Shown: piece after piece, positions 52,375 to 62,672 of the stretch | Layout of the letters: every line of letters begins with the position of its first letter | Numbering within the stretch: the stretch's first letter is position 1 | From: Prostheceraeus crozeri | Lineage: Eukaryota; Platyhelminthes; Polycladida; Euryleptidae | DNA length: 64,000 nucleotides | Assembly: GCA_907163375.1 (NCBI GenBank) | Contig: CAJQUW010011501.1 | Span: 248,001 to 312,000 of the forward strand | Reading direction: 5' to 3' | Translations under genes and position numbers: made by a program | Notes under the pieces: model-generated | What the model was told of the DNA's origin: nothing | The model's input: only the letters and a program-made list of their open reading frames with translations | Database searches by the model: none

Positions 52375-55300
52375 ATGGTAAGTTGAAAATTTCCTCTCTC
52401 ATCTCCCTCAAACGTGTGGCTAATAGCATCTTCCTCAATTTCAGGCATCAACTTTATCACCAACACCCTCCCTTCTCGAGGAAAGTTTAGAGTTGTTGAG
52501 TCAAGGTAGGTTGTAACAATACACTGAGACTTGAACAGAGATGAAAGAATGATTTCTCTTTCAGGTGATACCAGTTCCATCTCGTGCGAGTCCATGTCAA
52601 CATTGTCGCGGAAATGCGACGATCGGCAATGTGCTGACTGTGGACACATCTTCACGAGGAAGCGTGATCTCACCCGACACATCAAGCGAGGTGTTTGTAG
52701 ACCTAAGCCGGCATCAATCTCCGAAGGTAGGGATGATTCTGTTAACGATGTCTCCTTTTCTTGCGATTTATGCATTCAGTCTTTCGAGACACGTTTTGAA
52801 CTATCTTCGCACAGACTTCAACATACACACACGAACGATACCTACACCAACGGTACCTCCTCTATCCGACTCACTGAGGTGTCCATAAATAATTTAGTGA
52901 GGAACTACCAGATGGACTCCTCAGAAACCATTGCTAACTTTGAGGAATGGTTTCATCAAAATTCATCATTGATAGAAGCGCTCTTCAACAATTTAGACAA
53001 TTTTAGAATGAAGGCGCTCATCTATCTTAAAATAAAATATGTAAAAATCGACCACCATACTGGACAAATAATAGAGAGGTTGGAGTTTCACATACCCTCC
53101 TCTCCTGCAACCGAAGTTGTAGACTGTGAGTCTTGGATAAATTTTCATATCCAAGGGTTAAAATTAAATACAGATAAATTTAACGAGCGTGATAGTGGAC
53201 TCGTTTTTGATGGTATTGAGACCGCCATGATTAAAATCAGTTTATTAGGAAATCATAGTGGTCGAGGCTCCTTTAAACTTCCGAAAAATTTAAGAAATAA
53301 AGCAGCAGTCATTTCTGTAGATTGCGAATCGCAATGTTTTAAGTATGCCGTCCTCTCCATTCTCCACTATAATGATGTGCAGAATAGTCGATACCGCAAG
53401 AGTAAGTATCAACAGTGGGAGAATGAATTAAACTTCGATGACTGTAATAGTGACGATATGAAAATTAAAGATATAGAAAAATTTGAAAAATTGAACAACA
53501 TCAAAATAGTTCTCCATGTTTGGGAAAAGGGATTGAAGGGTGTGCGCTACAACTCGCGTTCGAGTTGTTATGAACGTACAGTAAACCTGTTATTAGTAAA
53601 ACAGGATGATAGTGAGGAATGGCACTACTGCGGTATTCCCAAAATCTCTCGCTTATACCACCACTTAGAAAACTCTAGTAGAGAGTTATATTACTGCGAC
53701 AGATGTATTCGCCACTTTAGGAGGAAAACTAAATTTGAAACTCATTACGAATGGTGTAAGCGAGGTAAACTGCAAATGGAGCGCATGCCCAAAGATAAGG
53801 AGTTTTCATATAGAGAGAATGGTGATGAACTAAGTCCTCTTCGTGTCATCTATGCTGACATCGAATGTTATATCGATGATAACATCCATCGACCAGCAGC
53901 CATTTCCTGCTATGAAGTATGGCATGATCACTTTAGGAGTAGGCAAAATAAAATGCGCGTCTGGCAAGGTGAGGATTGTATTTACCAATTCCTACAACTC
54001 CTCGAACAGGCTGTAAAATTTCAACAAAAACATGATGGTGAACTCTATCGCAGATCATTGCATATGACAGCAGATGATCAAGCAAAATTTGATAGTTGCA
54101 ACATTTGCCCCAAATGTAGGAAAACATTTGACGATGATAAGATTAAGAAAGTGCGCGACCATGATCACATCAATGGTAAATTTAGAAACGCACTCTGTTC
54201 AAAATGCAATTTTTCACTTAGGATGAAACGGCGTACATTACCCGTCATTTTCCATAATTTCAAGGGCTACGACAGCCATATGATAAGAAAAGGAGGTTTA
54301 GGTCAAATGAAAGAGTGGAAGCTTGATGTAATAGCACAAACGAGAGAGAAGTTTATGGCCATGACAGCAAAAGTGCCTGTCGATAAAACTAAAGAAAATA
54401 AGACGGTCTATTTTGATATAAAATTTTTAGATTCCTACCAATTTATGACTGCATCACTGGCCTCTCTCGTGCAAAATCTAAAGTCTCTTCCACTAACACA
54501 AAATCTTAAGAAACAATACCCAAATCTAACCGATGAAGTCATCACACGGAAAGGAGTCTTTCCATATGCATATTTTGATGCAATTAGTAAACTCGGCGAG
54601 ACTTCTCTTCCGCCCATAGATAAATTTAGAAATGATTTGACCGGCGCAGAATGTAAGACCGAAGATTATGATCATGCACAAGATGCATGGATAAAATTTG
54701 ACTGCCATACATTTGGTGAATATATGATTGCCTACCTTAAGTTAGATGTATTTTTGCTGGCTGATGTATTTCAGGAGTTTCGACGAGTGGCATTAGAAGA
54801 AGATAAGTTAGATCCCGTCCACTTTGTCAGTCTGCCAGCCATGTCATTTAAGTCTGCTTTTAAAATGACTGGTGAGACCATTCATCTCTTACAAGATCCA
54901 GAGATGTATAATTTATTTGAGCGAGGAATTCGCGGTGGTCTCACATTTGTAAATAAACATAGGTTAAAATCAAAAATAGTAGGCAATGACCAGACTCATC
55001 TGAAGTATTATGACCAAAATAATTTGTATGGTAGTTCATTATCCAAACCGCTACCTCACTCTGAGTTTAGCTGGTTAGATGATAGTGATATTCAACATTT
55101 CTCCAACCCTTCCAACATACTAGCAATTCCAGATGAAGGTGATTGGGGATATTATTTTGAGATAGATCTAATCTATCCAAATAATATTAAACATAAAACC
55201 GTAGATTTTCCACTCGCACCCGAATCAGGTGAAGTGAGTAAAGATATGTTTTCCGACTTTATGAAACAATTTCATAAAGATTTAGAATCATGTGGACAAC

Positions 55301-56361
55301 CCGACTATAAGCCTTGTCGCAAACTTTTACTCACCCAGTATGATAAAGAAAACTATCTAGTCCACTTTAGCATCTTAAAATTTTATTTAGAAATGGGTAT
55401 GATTTTAAAAAGAGTTCGCCGCATTATTAAATTTAGACAGAAAGCCTTCCTCAAGCCATATATTGATAGCAACAGCCAGAAACGTGCACTAGCCCAAAAT
55501 AACTTTGAAAAAGATTTTTATAAATATAAGAACAACAGTCTATTTGGTAAGACGATGGAGGATGTTAGAAAGCGCGTAAACTACAAACTAGTTAATGATG
55601 ATCAAAAGTATCACAAATTGACCTCATCACCTCTATTCATCGATAGAGACATTATCGATGAGGACCTTATAGGTGTTAAAATGATAAAATCTGAAGTTGA
55701 GTTGTGCAAACCCATCTATATTGGTCAAGCTGTACTAGATTACTCTAAGCTTGAAATGTACCAACTCTTTTATAAAATACTAAAACCATGTCCTCTCGTA
55801 AAAGAGGTTCGTTTGTTGGGTGGTGATACAGATAGTTTCTTCTTAGGTATTACCACTCAAAAAGATTTAAATTTCAATGAAGTAGGAAAATCTTTAGAAA
55901 GATATTTTGATACATCAAATTATCATGCTGATCATCCACTCTACTCCATCAAAAATAAGGCAAAACTTGGCTGCTTTAAGGATGAGACAGCAGGGAAGGA
56001 AATAGATGAAATGATTCTCCTCCGTCCAAAAATGTATTCTATGCAATTAAAGGATAGTGATGATAGTATTAAGCGTGCTAAAGGCATATCAAGATCATTG
56101 GTCTCTAACATGAAACATAAGAATTTCAGGAAAGCCTATAGAAATAAAAATATAACGTTTGTCAATATGACAATCTTAAAATCTAAGTCGCATGAGATCA
56201 AAACTCATACTTTTAGGAAACGGGCGCTTTCAGCATGGGAGGATAAGAGGTGCTGGTTAGAACACAACATATCTCTTCCACATGGACATCCTGACACAAA
56301 CATACCACCACCCAAAAGAATTAAACTCACACTACCACATTCAGGAGACGTCTTAGCATAA
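52375..56361 (+). CDS. PolB: DNA polymerase B, element 2, with two 5' introns
   Basis: Best read as three exons: 52375-52377 (only ATG), 52445-52505 and 52565-56361, giving about 1,286 residues. Introns 52378-52444 and 52506-52564 have GTAAGT and GTAGGT donors and tttcag acceptors; the joined frame runs MASTLSPTPSLLEESLEL... into the long frame. Domains: two C2H2 fingers (CADCGHIFTRKRDLTRHIK; CDLCIQSF...HRLQH), a third near 395, exonuclease YADIEC near 450, endonuclease VII-like CPKC ... RDHDHINGKF ... LCSKCN at about 533-573, HNFKGYDSH near 586, motif A YDQNNLYG near 835, motif B KNNSLFGKTMED near 1008 and motif C GGDTDSFF near 1104. All key acidic residues are present and no stop breaks it. 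Confidence 0.9.
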
Positions 56362-56666
56362 TCATCCTTAACTTAGTATTTTGATTTTGATTTCTGTAGA
56401 TAAACATTGTTGTTTTATGTATCGCATGAGATTGTTTTTTCCTTGTGAATATGTGTCCACATCTGTACATTCCCCATGTGATGACTTTTCCACTGAAAGA
56501 CATTTTTCCTATCCCTGTATATTTCCACCCTTCACGAAGTAAAAAGACTTTTTGTATATAACAATGTTTATTGAAGTGCGCTCATGTATATATTTTCAGT
56601 GGATGTTGTATAAAGTCTATTGCTTCACATTCATGTGCATATTTCAATAAATGTTGTATAAAGACT
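56362..56666. other. Spacer between converging element 2 genes
   Basis: 305 bp, AT-rich. It has a 30-bp near-duplicate ending ATGTTGTATAAAG (about 56590 and 56645) and AATAAA-like signals on both strands. No gene. Confidence 0.5.
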
Positions 56667-58187
56667 TCACTTTGTTTTCCGAAACACTAACGTTATGAGG
56701 GATTTAGTATCTTTCACGTGGATGCACTCTTGTAAACCATTGGTAATTTTGATAGCAATAGAGGGTATAGTTTGTTTGACGACGGGATGATAGAAAATAG
56801 ATTCAAACATCTTCTCGACTATTCCATATGAAGCGTCTTTATCATGAATGAAATCGCGTAAAATGTATTCTTTTTTCTCACCAACAGAAATAGGTAAAAT
56901 CAAATCACTTTGAATGTAAAGGTGCTGTTCATGTTTATCAAGTGTCATTGGTGTTTCTATACCAATCGTATGCGCAGCAGCAAACACAGTTTGTAGCATT
57001 GAAAAGCCAAAGAGTTTTTTCAAATTTTTACTCAATTGACATTGAATGTCATCACCCAGTTTCAGAACAACGCGTTGATTTTCAATTGAAAACGAAATGT
57101 GGTGTGTCTTTACATCATATTTACTTTTCATCACATGCTTCAACTTCTGTTGTATATAAGGATTTACTACATGAATGAAGCCTTCAACTGTATGATATAG
57201 ACGCGGCATTATATTGATAGAAACTTTAGATTCTTCATAAGACTGGTAAATTTTCTTGATGCGATCGCCATAGATGTCCACCCACCATTCATCATTAACT
57301 GAATCAGCTTTAGTGTGATATTCATGAGAAGCATACACCACACCGCTTCCAATAATAGGCGTATAATGTCTTACAAAATGACGCAAGGTTGGAGAGAAAT
57401 AAACTGTAAGTTTGTCATTATATTTCTGAATAACCAACTTATTTTTGTCCGCCATAATTTTCTCTCCATACTTCTTACCCACAGTCTCATTCCATCGTTT
57501 TACTAACTCAATAAGTGATAAAGGTTGAACACCACGCTTTTTCAAAATGATGCGTTCTTCGCATTCTACAACATCTTAATCAAATATTTTAAATCTATAA
57601 TGAAATTTGTTGATTCGATTTGAATAAACTTTTTTAACATTTGCAGTAGCAATTGACATTAGATATAGTCCATGGCCAAAACCAAGATGTGGATAGAATT
57701 CATTATCCAACCTCAGCGTAAGACCTTTAGTAAAAGAATGAAAGCGGAGGAACTGTCTCCCACTCCAATGATAGATAGTAAACTCATAAGCTTTCTGATT
57801 TTTATTCTTCATGATGGAAGTATTACCACTGTTGAATGCCTTAATAATTTTCTCATTCCCAAATGGTTCATAAGAATCTGATTTTATCTGAATCCATTCA
57901 TAGTTCCACTTTCCATCTGATGTTAAATTGTATGGGAACTGGAATGCATTATTCATCGTTATTCCATCATGGGTGCGAGGAGTCAATATCATTTCTTCCA
58001 AATCATTCACATTCTGAATATTGCTATCATAGCAAATACTAGAAACGCCAACCTCCCATTCACCTTCTAAATGCAGTGGGCGATTTAATTCTACTCGATA
58101 GTCTGATGGTTTATTTTTGGGAAATTTATTCATAGAAGCATTACTGGGCAAGTAGATTAGAAACGAGTCCTTATTTTCACTTTCCAT
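56667..58187 (-). pseudogene. Penton-like minor capsid protein 2, element 2, with in-frame stop
   Basis: About 507 codons in one frame from Met 58187, interrupted only by TAA at 57576-57578; the part after it has no ATG for about 40 codons, so it is most likely one gene. The N-terminus has the family pattern (FLIYLPSNASMNKFPKNKPS; EGEWEVGVSSICYDS). Later come modules such as MPRLYHTVEGFIHVVNP with KKLFGF, and the C-terminal IAIKITNG...LITLVFRK strand. Putative vertex or minor capsid component. Readthrough cannot be excluded. Confidence 0.6.
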
Positions 58188-58226
58188 ATTATTCACATTG
58201 GAAAAGTATAATAGCATACTTTTGCA

Positions 58227-59624
58227 TTAACTCTTCATTCGGAAATGGAGTGTAATACTTGTCACAGCATCTTTATGAAAAGGAATCAACGCACCAGCAT
58301 CGTCATAAATGGCAATATCAATTTGTGGGATGTAGTTTGATTTCAGCTTTGTATAATGCACTTTCTTGAAAGTATGCTCAGATAAAATACTGCAGCTTTT
58401 TGGCTGGTATGGTATCATTGCTAGCAATGGAGCTTCAACATCTCCCACACGTACATCTTCACCAATATTGGAATATATCTGAAAATAGTTAATACGACGC
58501 GATAGCGACATGTCTGCGCTAGCTTTGGTTACAGTACCACTTTTAAAGATATTTTGATCAAAACCCAAAATGTCCATTAGAGTTTTATCCATAATTAGTT
58601 CAATACCTTTTCCATTTATAGTGAGAGACAAAGTACCTTCTTTTTCAGAAAATGAAATATGTTGCTCATTAATCACTTCATTTAAATAATCTACAACCAA
58701 TTTAACCGAAGTAATAATGCGAGGCATCAACACTCTTGTTTCATGTAAGAAACCACCAAAAGGCTCTACACACTATCTGTATAAAGATACGGCCCATTCT
58801 GTATCAAATTGATTTGGCCTTTCACATGGTAAATGTTGCATATCAGATTTTCCATGAACAGCTGCAGAACGATGTCGTAAGAACTGATGAAAATCTTTTG
58901 AACAAACTAATACTAGATCATCATCATTTAATTTGCTTATTGCAATATGATTAGATGATTTGATATAAGTCAATGTTGCCACTTGTTTACCATCAACTCG
59001 AAGGAGATAATTAAATTTCTTCAATAATGTTTCAGGAGTCATGTTTGTCTTTCTTGGCTTAATCACAATCTTCTTCACCAACGTCTTCTCATTTTTTGGA
59101 ATAAGATCTACATAATAAGCTTCCTCTCGATATATTAACTGTTTATGACCACTTATGTGGTAATTAACGTTAAAATTATCATAGCTTGTCAAGGCGCTAG
59201 CGAGGTAGCCTAAATCATTTCTTAAACTTGGACTTAAACCAACAATCCAATCTTTCTCAACTACATGATGTATATAAGTATAGTCATCATTGTGCGGAGT
59301 AAATTGGGCAATATGTTTACACGCTTTATTCAAGAAATCATATATAAACTTTTTACATAATAAGAGATCTTTCTTTGGCCACTGTGGAATGTATACTCGG
59401 CAGCCCTTTTCACATTGGTAAGCAGCTGTACGCCTCATATTAATAGTCATCACCTCATGATCAAAAGTATAGACACAGTTGCTATAGACAAGTTGAGTGA
59501 CACCCACTTCCCAATTTCCATTTAGCTGTTGTGCATGATCAATGGGAGTAGAAAAGAGTGCGGCTCGATTACTAGTAAATCTCTTTGTAGCCGCATTGCT
59601 AAGCAAAATATGATAAAACGACAT
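58227..59624 (-). pseudogene. Penton-like minor capsid protein 1, element 2, with in-frame stop
   Basis: About 465 codons in one frame from Met 59624, interrupted by TAG at 58773-58775. N-terminus MSFYHILLSNAATKRFTSNR and GNWEVGVTQLVYSN match the penton-like family; the end (QIDIAIYDDAGALIPFHKDA, then LHFRMKS) matches the C-terminal strand pair of the element 1 proteins. At least three repeat modules lie between (IPQWPKKDLLL; MTPETLLKKFNYLL; ITSVKLVVDYLNEV with MDILGF). The part after the stop has Met codons, so a separate product is possible. Confidence 0.6.
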
Positions 59625-59640
59625 TTTTATATTGCTGATC

Positions 59641-59653
59641 TGCAACTTTGCAT
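59641..59653 (-). promoter_or_regulatory. Candidate element 2 promoter motif
   Basis: ATGCAAAGTTGCA on the minus strand, 17 bp before the ATG at 59624. ATGCAAAGTTGTA recurs at 63154-63166, 26 bp before the core protein gene, and ATGCAAAAGTATG lies 29-30 bp before the ATG at 58187. Confidence 0.4.
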
Positions 59654-59659
59654 AACATC

Positions 59660-60016
59660 ATGAAGACTTGGATTTTGGACTCTCTACAATATATCAGAGT
59701 TGATCGTGATGGAAACGTACATTTCAAAAATTCTCATGGTCATACATCAAGAGGAATTACATTAACATGGCGACAATTTGTCAACCTCAATGATATCATG
59801 AGGGATTTGGAATATTTTGAAACATTAAGATTCATCTCCTTGGGTGATCAAGTTTGGCTTCAACATTACAGAAATGAAATTCAAATCTACCATTCTCATT
59901 CCGCAAACTGTTTCTCATTTCGCAAATACAATTGGGAGAAGTATAGAAGATATATACATCACTCCATCATGACATTTATTCGTCGTGAGGTCATCGCCCT
60001 ACTATGCAAATCTTAA
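59660..60016 (+). CDS. PC4-like protein, copy 1, element 2
   Basis: 118 residues. The first half (YIRVDRDGNVHFKNSHG ... RGITLTWRQFVNLNDIM) has the strand-strand-helix layout of the PC4/p15 transcription coactivator, including a G-I-x-L-T-x-x-Q-x-x-x-L core. The second half (QVWLQHYRNEIQIYHSH ... WEKYRRYIHHSI) looks like a degenerate second repeat. PC4 proteins bind single-stranded DNA and assist transcription start or replication. The assignment is from pattern and needs structure prediction. Copy 2 follows 22 bp later. Confidence 0.45.
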   Translation: MKTWILDSLQYIRVDRDGNVHFKNSHGHTSRGITLTWRQFVNLNDIMRDLEYFETLRFISLGDQVWLQHYRNEIQIYHSHSANCFSFRKYNWEKYRRYIHHSIMTFIRREVIALLCKS

Positions 60017-60038
60017 TCAGACATGACTACCACACATC

Positions 60039-60689
60039 ATGAGTTGGAAATTAGATTCCCTACAACGTATTGAAACGGATCATGATCGAAACGTCTATTT
60101 CAAAGATTCAACTGGAAATGTGAGAAGAGAGTTTGCTTTATCTTATCGTCATTTTCAATCTCTACATCATATCATGAAGGACTTGAAATACTTCTATATG
60201 AAAAGACATTCACGTATTGGAAATCGCATCTGGCTGCGCGTCAACAATCGGCGAATTCAACTCTATCATTCCCAACTTCATACTAACTTCACATTTCATC
60301 AAGGTAGTTGGGAAAAGTATAAAAGGAAGGTACATCGCTCAATTTACTCATTCTTTCATCATGAAGCGCCATCGCTACACCATCGTCAACATTCTCCGTC
60401 GCTTCAGACTCTACACCAAAATCGATCTCACAACATTACACCAACAGCTTCCAAACAGCAAGTATTACCCGGGCCGTCCTCAAATGTTAGTGGTGAAGAT
60501 GAACAATTCACGGAATCTTCAACTCTTCCCAAATGGGACTGTACAGATTCTCGGCGCCCTTTCTCATTCATCGGCGCAGTCAATGCGCTTAGAGCTACAA
60601 AGACTACTACGTCGGATATGGAAGAGGGAGAGGTGTGTGATGTCGAATCTGACTGTGGACAATATGGTGATCTCTACTCAATTGAGTGA
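60039..60689 (+). CDS. PC4-like protein, copy 2, with tail overlapping the TBP-like gene
   Basis: Residues 1-107 repeat copy 1 (LDSLQRIETDHDRNVYFKDS ... FALSYRHFQSLHHIMKDL; RIWLRVNNRRIQLYHSQ). The tandem arrangement indicates gene duplication. From about 60360 the frame runs a further 110 codons inside the TBP-like gene in another frame; the tail is acidic (DMEEGEVCDVESDCG). That tail may be real overlapping coding or simply an unblocked frame. Role as for copy 1, inferred. Confidence 0.45.
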   Translation: MSWKLDSLQRIETDHDRNVYFKDSTGNVRREFALSYRHFQSLHHIMKDLKYFYMKRHSRIGNRIWLRVNNRRIQLYHSQLHTNFTFHQGSWEKYKRKVHRSIYSFFHHEAPSLHHRQHSPSLQTLHQNRSHNITPTASKQQVLPGPSSNVSGEDEQFTESSTLPKWDCTDSRRPFSFIGAVNALRATKTTTSDMEEGEVCDVESDCGQYGDLYSIE

Positions 60690-60905
60690 CAGTCTATCAT
60701 TTTTGAAGATTCGTACCAGCAGTTACAGTTTGTGTTATGAACCCGAACTTTTCCTGCAGCTCTCATTAGTTGTTGGTTACCTGTGCATGTGGCAATCTTT
60801 CATAATAGTAAAGTGATCATTACTGGACTAAAATCTCATGTACAAGCAAATATGATCCTAGACTATCTCATTGAGTATGTACGTACCCAGCGGATTGTAA
60901 AATAA
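60361..60905 (+). pseudogene. TATA-binding-protein-like factor, element 2, one frameshift
   Basis: About 181 codons. Repeat 1: IDLTTLHQQLPNSKYYPGRP, then LQLFPNGTVQILGA, aligning with the element 1 protein (QLP...Y...RP; QIFPRGCIQILGN). Repeat 2: SLCYEPELF, identical to the YEPELF signature of TBP, then after a one-base frame change near 60748-60752 a segment with FHNSKVIITGLKSH and a final helix. This reproduces the TBP pattern of F-x-x-G-x-V-x-x-T-G. The frame change lies at TTTTCC, a place where a sequencing or replication slip is easy. AATAAA overlaps the stop. It likely binds promoter DNA. Confidence 0.75.
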
Positions 60906-60931
60906 AAAACAATTTTTCCAACATGATGTTT

Positions 60932-61393
60932 TTATTTCAAATCATGATAGAACTTACAAATCATTTTTTCATTAGAGGATGGATTACATGAAAAGTTTTG
61001 AATAATAGATGCAAATCGAGATACATGTAAACGTCTTAAGATGAAGTACAGTACAAAAGCACCACACGTTGATGAAAGTGGATGTTGTAGTATGCATTCA
61101 TTTCGCTGATATTGACGCGTATGTTTTCTCAACCACTGCTGTGTTGGTATATTTGGAGGTTGAGCAAGAGAGTCAAATAGTTCACCACGTCGGTCTTCTC
61201 CAATAAAGATCGCTTTCCAATGCTCACCGCCTAAATTCTGTGAATGAGTGTTTAGCACAATAAAGATGGGATAGTGATTTACTGCAGGTGGTAAGGTATC
61301 GAGTGAATAGACATTATCGAAAGCTTTCAACGTCGCTTCGTCTGCATTACGCTGCACTTTAGTCTTAATATCGTCAGCAGTCAACCAACTCAT
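60932..61393 (-). CDS. Adenain-like cysteine protease, element 2
   Basis: 153 residues, intact. His in GEHWKAIFI (about 61), acidic residue in GELFDSLAQ (about 74), Gln/Cys region LSSTCGAFVLYFI (about 108). Shorter than the element 1 enzyme but the same order. Matures virion proteins. Its ATG overlaps the stop codon of the capsid gene (TAATG), so it may rely on reinitiation or a shared transcript. Confidence 0.85.
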   Translation of the reverse strand: MSWLTADDIKTKVQRNADEATLKAFDNVYSLDTLPPAVNHYPIFIVLNTHSQNLGGEHWKAIFIGEDRRGELFDSLAQPPNIPTQQWLRKHTRQYQRNECILQHPLSSTCGAFVLYFILRRLHVSRFASIIQNFSCNPSSNEKMICKFYHDLK

Positions 61394-62670
61394 TAACGAT
61401 TATACTGAAGAATCACGTCACGATACTTTGTAATTTCAATATTTGAATCGAAGACTGCATAAAGTAATACATTGATCGTCTCAGGTAGTGTTCTTTTGAA
61501 CGTCAAATCCAAACGAATATTATGAGGCACGTTCGCTTGACGATAGGGTGCACTAATATCGCTGTCAGCAGTCAAATCAAATGCATGAATAGTATATCCA
61601 CTCTTAAACTCTTTCATAGTCAGTCCGTTGGTGTCATCCGTATTGTAAAAGCCAAAGACATCCATAAAATCAACATAACTGCGCATAAATTGATCCGAAG
61701 CAAAATCTGGTTTGTAGGGTGGACCAGGATGACTCACACCATTTACACGTAAAGCAATTTCACTTAACTGATTGTGTTTAAAATTGAAAGGATTCTTCTT
61801 TATATTACCATTAAATGCATCATTTTCAACCATTGCCACCATGAGGAGCTTCGGTGCTTCCGATGGAAAGAGGCCATCTTTCATGAAACTCTTTTGATCT
61901 TTCGGAATTGTAAAGGTGAGAAGCTTTGTATGCTGAACGGGGTAAATGGCATTTTGGCGGTTAAGGCCTTCAGCATGCCCTCTAATGACACTTGGATTCG
62001 GTACTACTCGACGAATGTAAAGTGCAATATCTTCCACATGAATTCTAAAATTGTCAACTTTAGCAAATGCATTCAGCGCAAATTCAGGCTTATTCAATGT
62101 CAGCTTGAGTCGCATGCTGGTATTACACAGTAAAAACTTTGACTGTCTAAAGAAGTCTAAATTCAGCGGACCATATAGCTGACATACTCTACTATCTTTA
62201 ATCATAGCAGATCGCTTTACAAAGCCACTGTTTGTTTCAACATCAAATTTTCCTGCTTCATCTCTGTACCATCCCATGGCTTCCATATGACTTTTTTGTG
62301 CTGCTGGATGAAACTGTGATACATGATTGAAATATGATTTATAGGGATAATCGCTTTGACCACCTTCCACCTGCTGCTCTCCAATCGTTAGAGAAACATC
62401 ACGAAGTAATGTAGTCAATGGTAAATTGTTCAGTCCAACTTTATGTGCATCGTCAATAGCAGTTCCATCTGCTTGCTGAATTCTAAACCTCAAATCAAGC
62501 ATCGCATAACTCAAATCTATATAGTCATCACTACCACCAGGAATAACAAATTCAATGGGGCCAGCATTCTCAGCTGTTCGAGGATGATAATCTACAATAC
62601 TTGAACTAAGAATATCTGTCTGTATGGCTTGTTGATCGAACAAACAAAAACCGGAAGTTTTACACTCCAT
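61393..62670 (-). CDS. Major capsid protein (double jelly-roll type), element 2
   Basis: 425 residues, intact. Family annotated F54H12.2-like in animals and proposed as the Polinton/adintovirus hexon. Features: AGPIEFVIPGGSDDYIDLSY near the start, LTIGEQQVEGGQSDYPYKSY near 95-115, LTLNKPEFAL near 190, FNFKHNQLSEIALRVNG near 300 and a strand-rich end with VLLYAVFDSNIEI. It starts 2 bp after the core protein stop and overlaps the protease start. Confidence 0.8.
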   Translation of the reverse strand: MECKTSGFCLFDQQAIQTDILSSSIVDYHPRTAENAGPIEFVIPGGSDDYIDLSYAMLDLRFRIQQADGTAIDDAHKVGLNNLPLTTLLRDVSLTIGEQQVEGGQSDYPYKSYFNHVSQFHPAAQKSHMEAMGWYRDEAGKFDVETNSGFVKRSAMIKDSRVCQLYGPLNLDFFRQSKFLLCNTSMRLKLTLNKPEFALNAFAKVDNFRIHVEDIALYIRRVVPNPSVIRGHAEGLNRQNAIYPVQHTKLLTFTIPKDQKSFMKDGLFPSEAPKLLMVAMVENDAFNGNIKKNPFNFKHNQLSEIALRVNGVSHPGPPYKPDFASDQFMRSYVDFMDVFGFYNTDDTNGLTMKEFKSGYTIHAFDLTADSDISAPYRQANVPHNIRLDLTFKRTLPETINVLLYAVFDSNIEITKYRDVILQYNR

Positions 62671-62672
62671 GA

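Noticed and set aside
58734-58790. A mini-intron bridging the stop in penton-like gene 1 of element 2
   Set aside because: The only GT...AG pair gives 56 bp, which does not keep the frame, and the donor is poor.
60748-60756. The frame change in the element 2 TBP-like gene as a 3' splice site (cttttcctgcag)
   Set aside because: It resembles an acceptor, but an intron would have to remove the conserved YEPELF core, and no suitable donor is visible; a one-base indel is simpler.
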